Below are positions 5,268 to 5,377 of a stretch of 5,377 nucleotides of DNA, in pieces. Location of the stretch: NCBI GenBank assembly GCA_021804195.1, contig JAJZKJ010000189.1, forward strand, positions 1-5,377, read 5' to 3'. Position numbers and translations under genes: made by a program. Each line of letters opens with the position of its first letter. Within the stretch, counting starts at the first letter, position 1. Below the pieces are notes generated by a model. That model made no database searches. It saw only the letters and a list, made by a program, of their open reading frames with translations, and was not told the DNA's origin. Source of the stretch: Acidobacteriota bacterium (GTDB lineage: Bacteria; Planctomycetota; Phycisphaerae; WQYP01; JAJZKJ01).

Positions 5268-5377
5268 CCCCCTTCCGGCGGCACCCAGGTGATGATCTGA
5301 TACGGATCGAGAATATCGCAGGTTTTACAATGCACGCAGTTGGAGGGGTTGAGATGGATCTGGCGCGAGCCATCCGT
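5240..5377 (-). CDS. Electron transfer flavoprotein-ubiquinone oxidoreductase, C-terminal fragment
   Basis: The last 45 codons of a minus-strand gene entering from the right edge. The text [16 protein letters not shown], then [14 protein letters not shown] and a stop, is the hallmark C-terminal ferredoxin-like domain of ETF-ubiquinone oxidoreductase. Cysteines 14, 17 and 20 of the visible part (encoded at 5318-5338) are three of the four ligands of its [4Fe-4S] cluster; the fourth lies upstream, outside the window. The full enzyme, normally about 550 residues with FAD and ubiquinone domains, is a membrane-attached protein that passes electrons from reduced ETF to quinone, linking fatty-acid and amino-acid oxidation to respiration. 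The C-terminus has normal length and is intact. The gene ends 30 bases from sodA, tail to tail. Confidence 0.95.
   Translation of the reverse strand, partial: TDGSRQIHLNPSNCVHCKTCDILDPYQIITWVPPEGGGGPDYQGC

Overview
This 5.4 kb chromosomal window looks like it comes from a member of the Acidobacteriota, probably a Terriglobia-like lineage. The inference rests on one large secreted protein (1216-4212, minus) that combines a DUF7948-type N-terminal domain, SBBP repeats, a choice-of-anchor-D/ASH-like domain and an Ig-like domain interrupted by a hydrophobic hairpin. I associate that architecture with acidobacterial genomes. The GC-rich sequence and the GMC oxidoreductase, Mn superoxide dismutase and ETF-ubiquinone oxidoreductase genes fit but do not prove it.

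Layout from left to right. 1-244 (minus): the first 81 codons of a GMC-family flavin oxidoreductase, running off the left edge. 245-418: an intergenic stretch with a candidate extended -10 promoter for the GMC gene and a textbook intrinsic terminator for the next gene. 419-1129 (minus): a small outer-membrane beta-barrel protein with a signal peptide, a ten-serine linker and a C-terminal phenylalanine. 1130-1215: a short gap holding a perfect 13-bp GC hairpin without a U-tract. 1216-4212 (minus): the 998-residue SBBP protein, with seven repeats of 65-66 residues. 4213-4597: a 385-base divergent control region with the sodA promoter, a foldable leader and a strong Shine-Dalgarno sequence. 4598-5209 (plus): sodA, with a manganese-type active-site signature. 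5240-5377 (minus): the last 45 codons of ETF-ubiquinone oxidoreductase, convergent with sodA across a 30-base gap.

How the parts may work together. The SBBP protein and the beta-barrel protein lie in tandem on the same strand, both are predicted to be exported, and the only clear terminator follows the barrel gene. They may be one transcription unit with a hairpin between the cistrons, but no functional link can be shown from sequence. The GMC, SodA and ETF-QO genes are flavin/redox or oxidative-stress functions on separate transcription units; their proximity is suggestive at most.

No RNA genes, insertion sequences, CRISPR arrays or integration scars were seen. The least explained item is the C-terminus of the SBBP protein, where two membrane segments and a lipobox-like cysteine are inserted into what looks like a single Ig-like fold.
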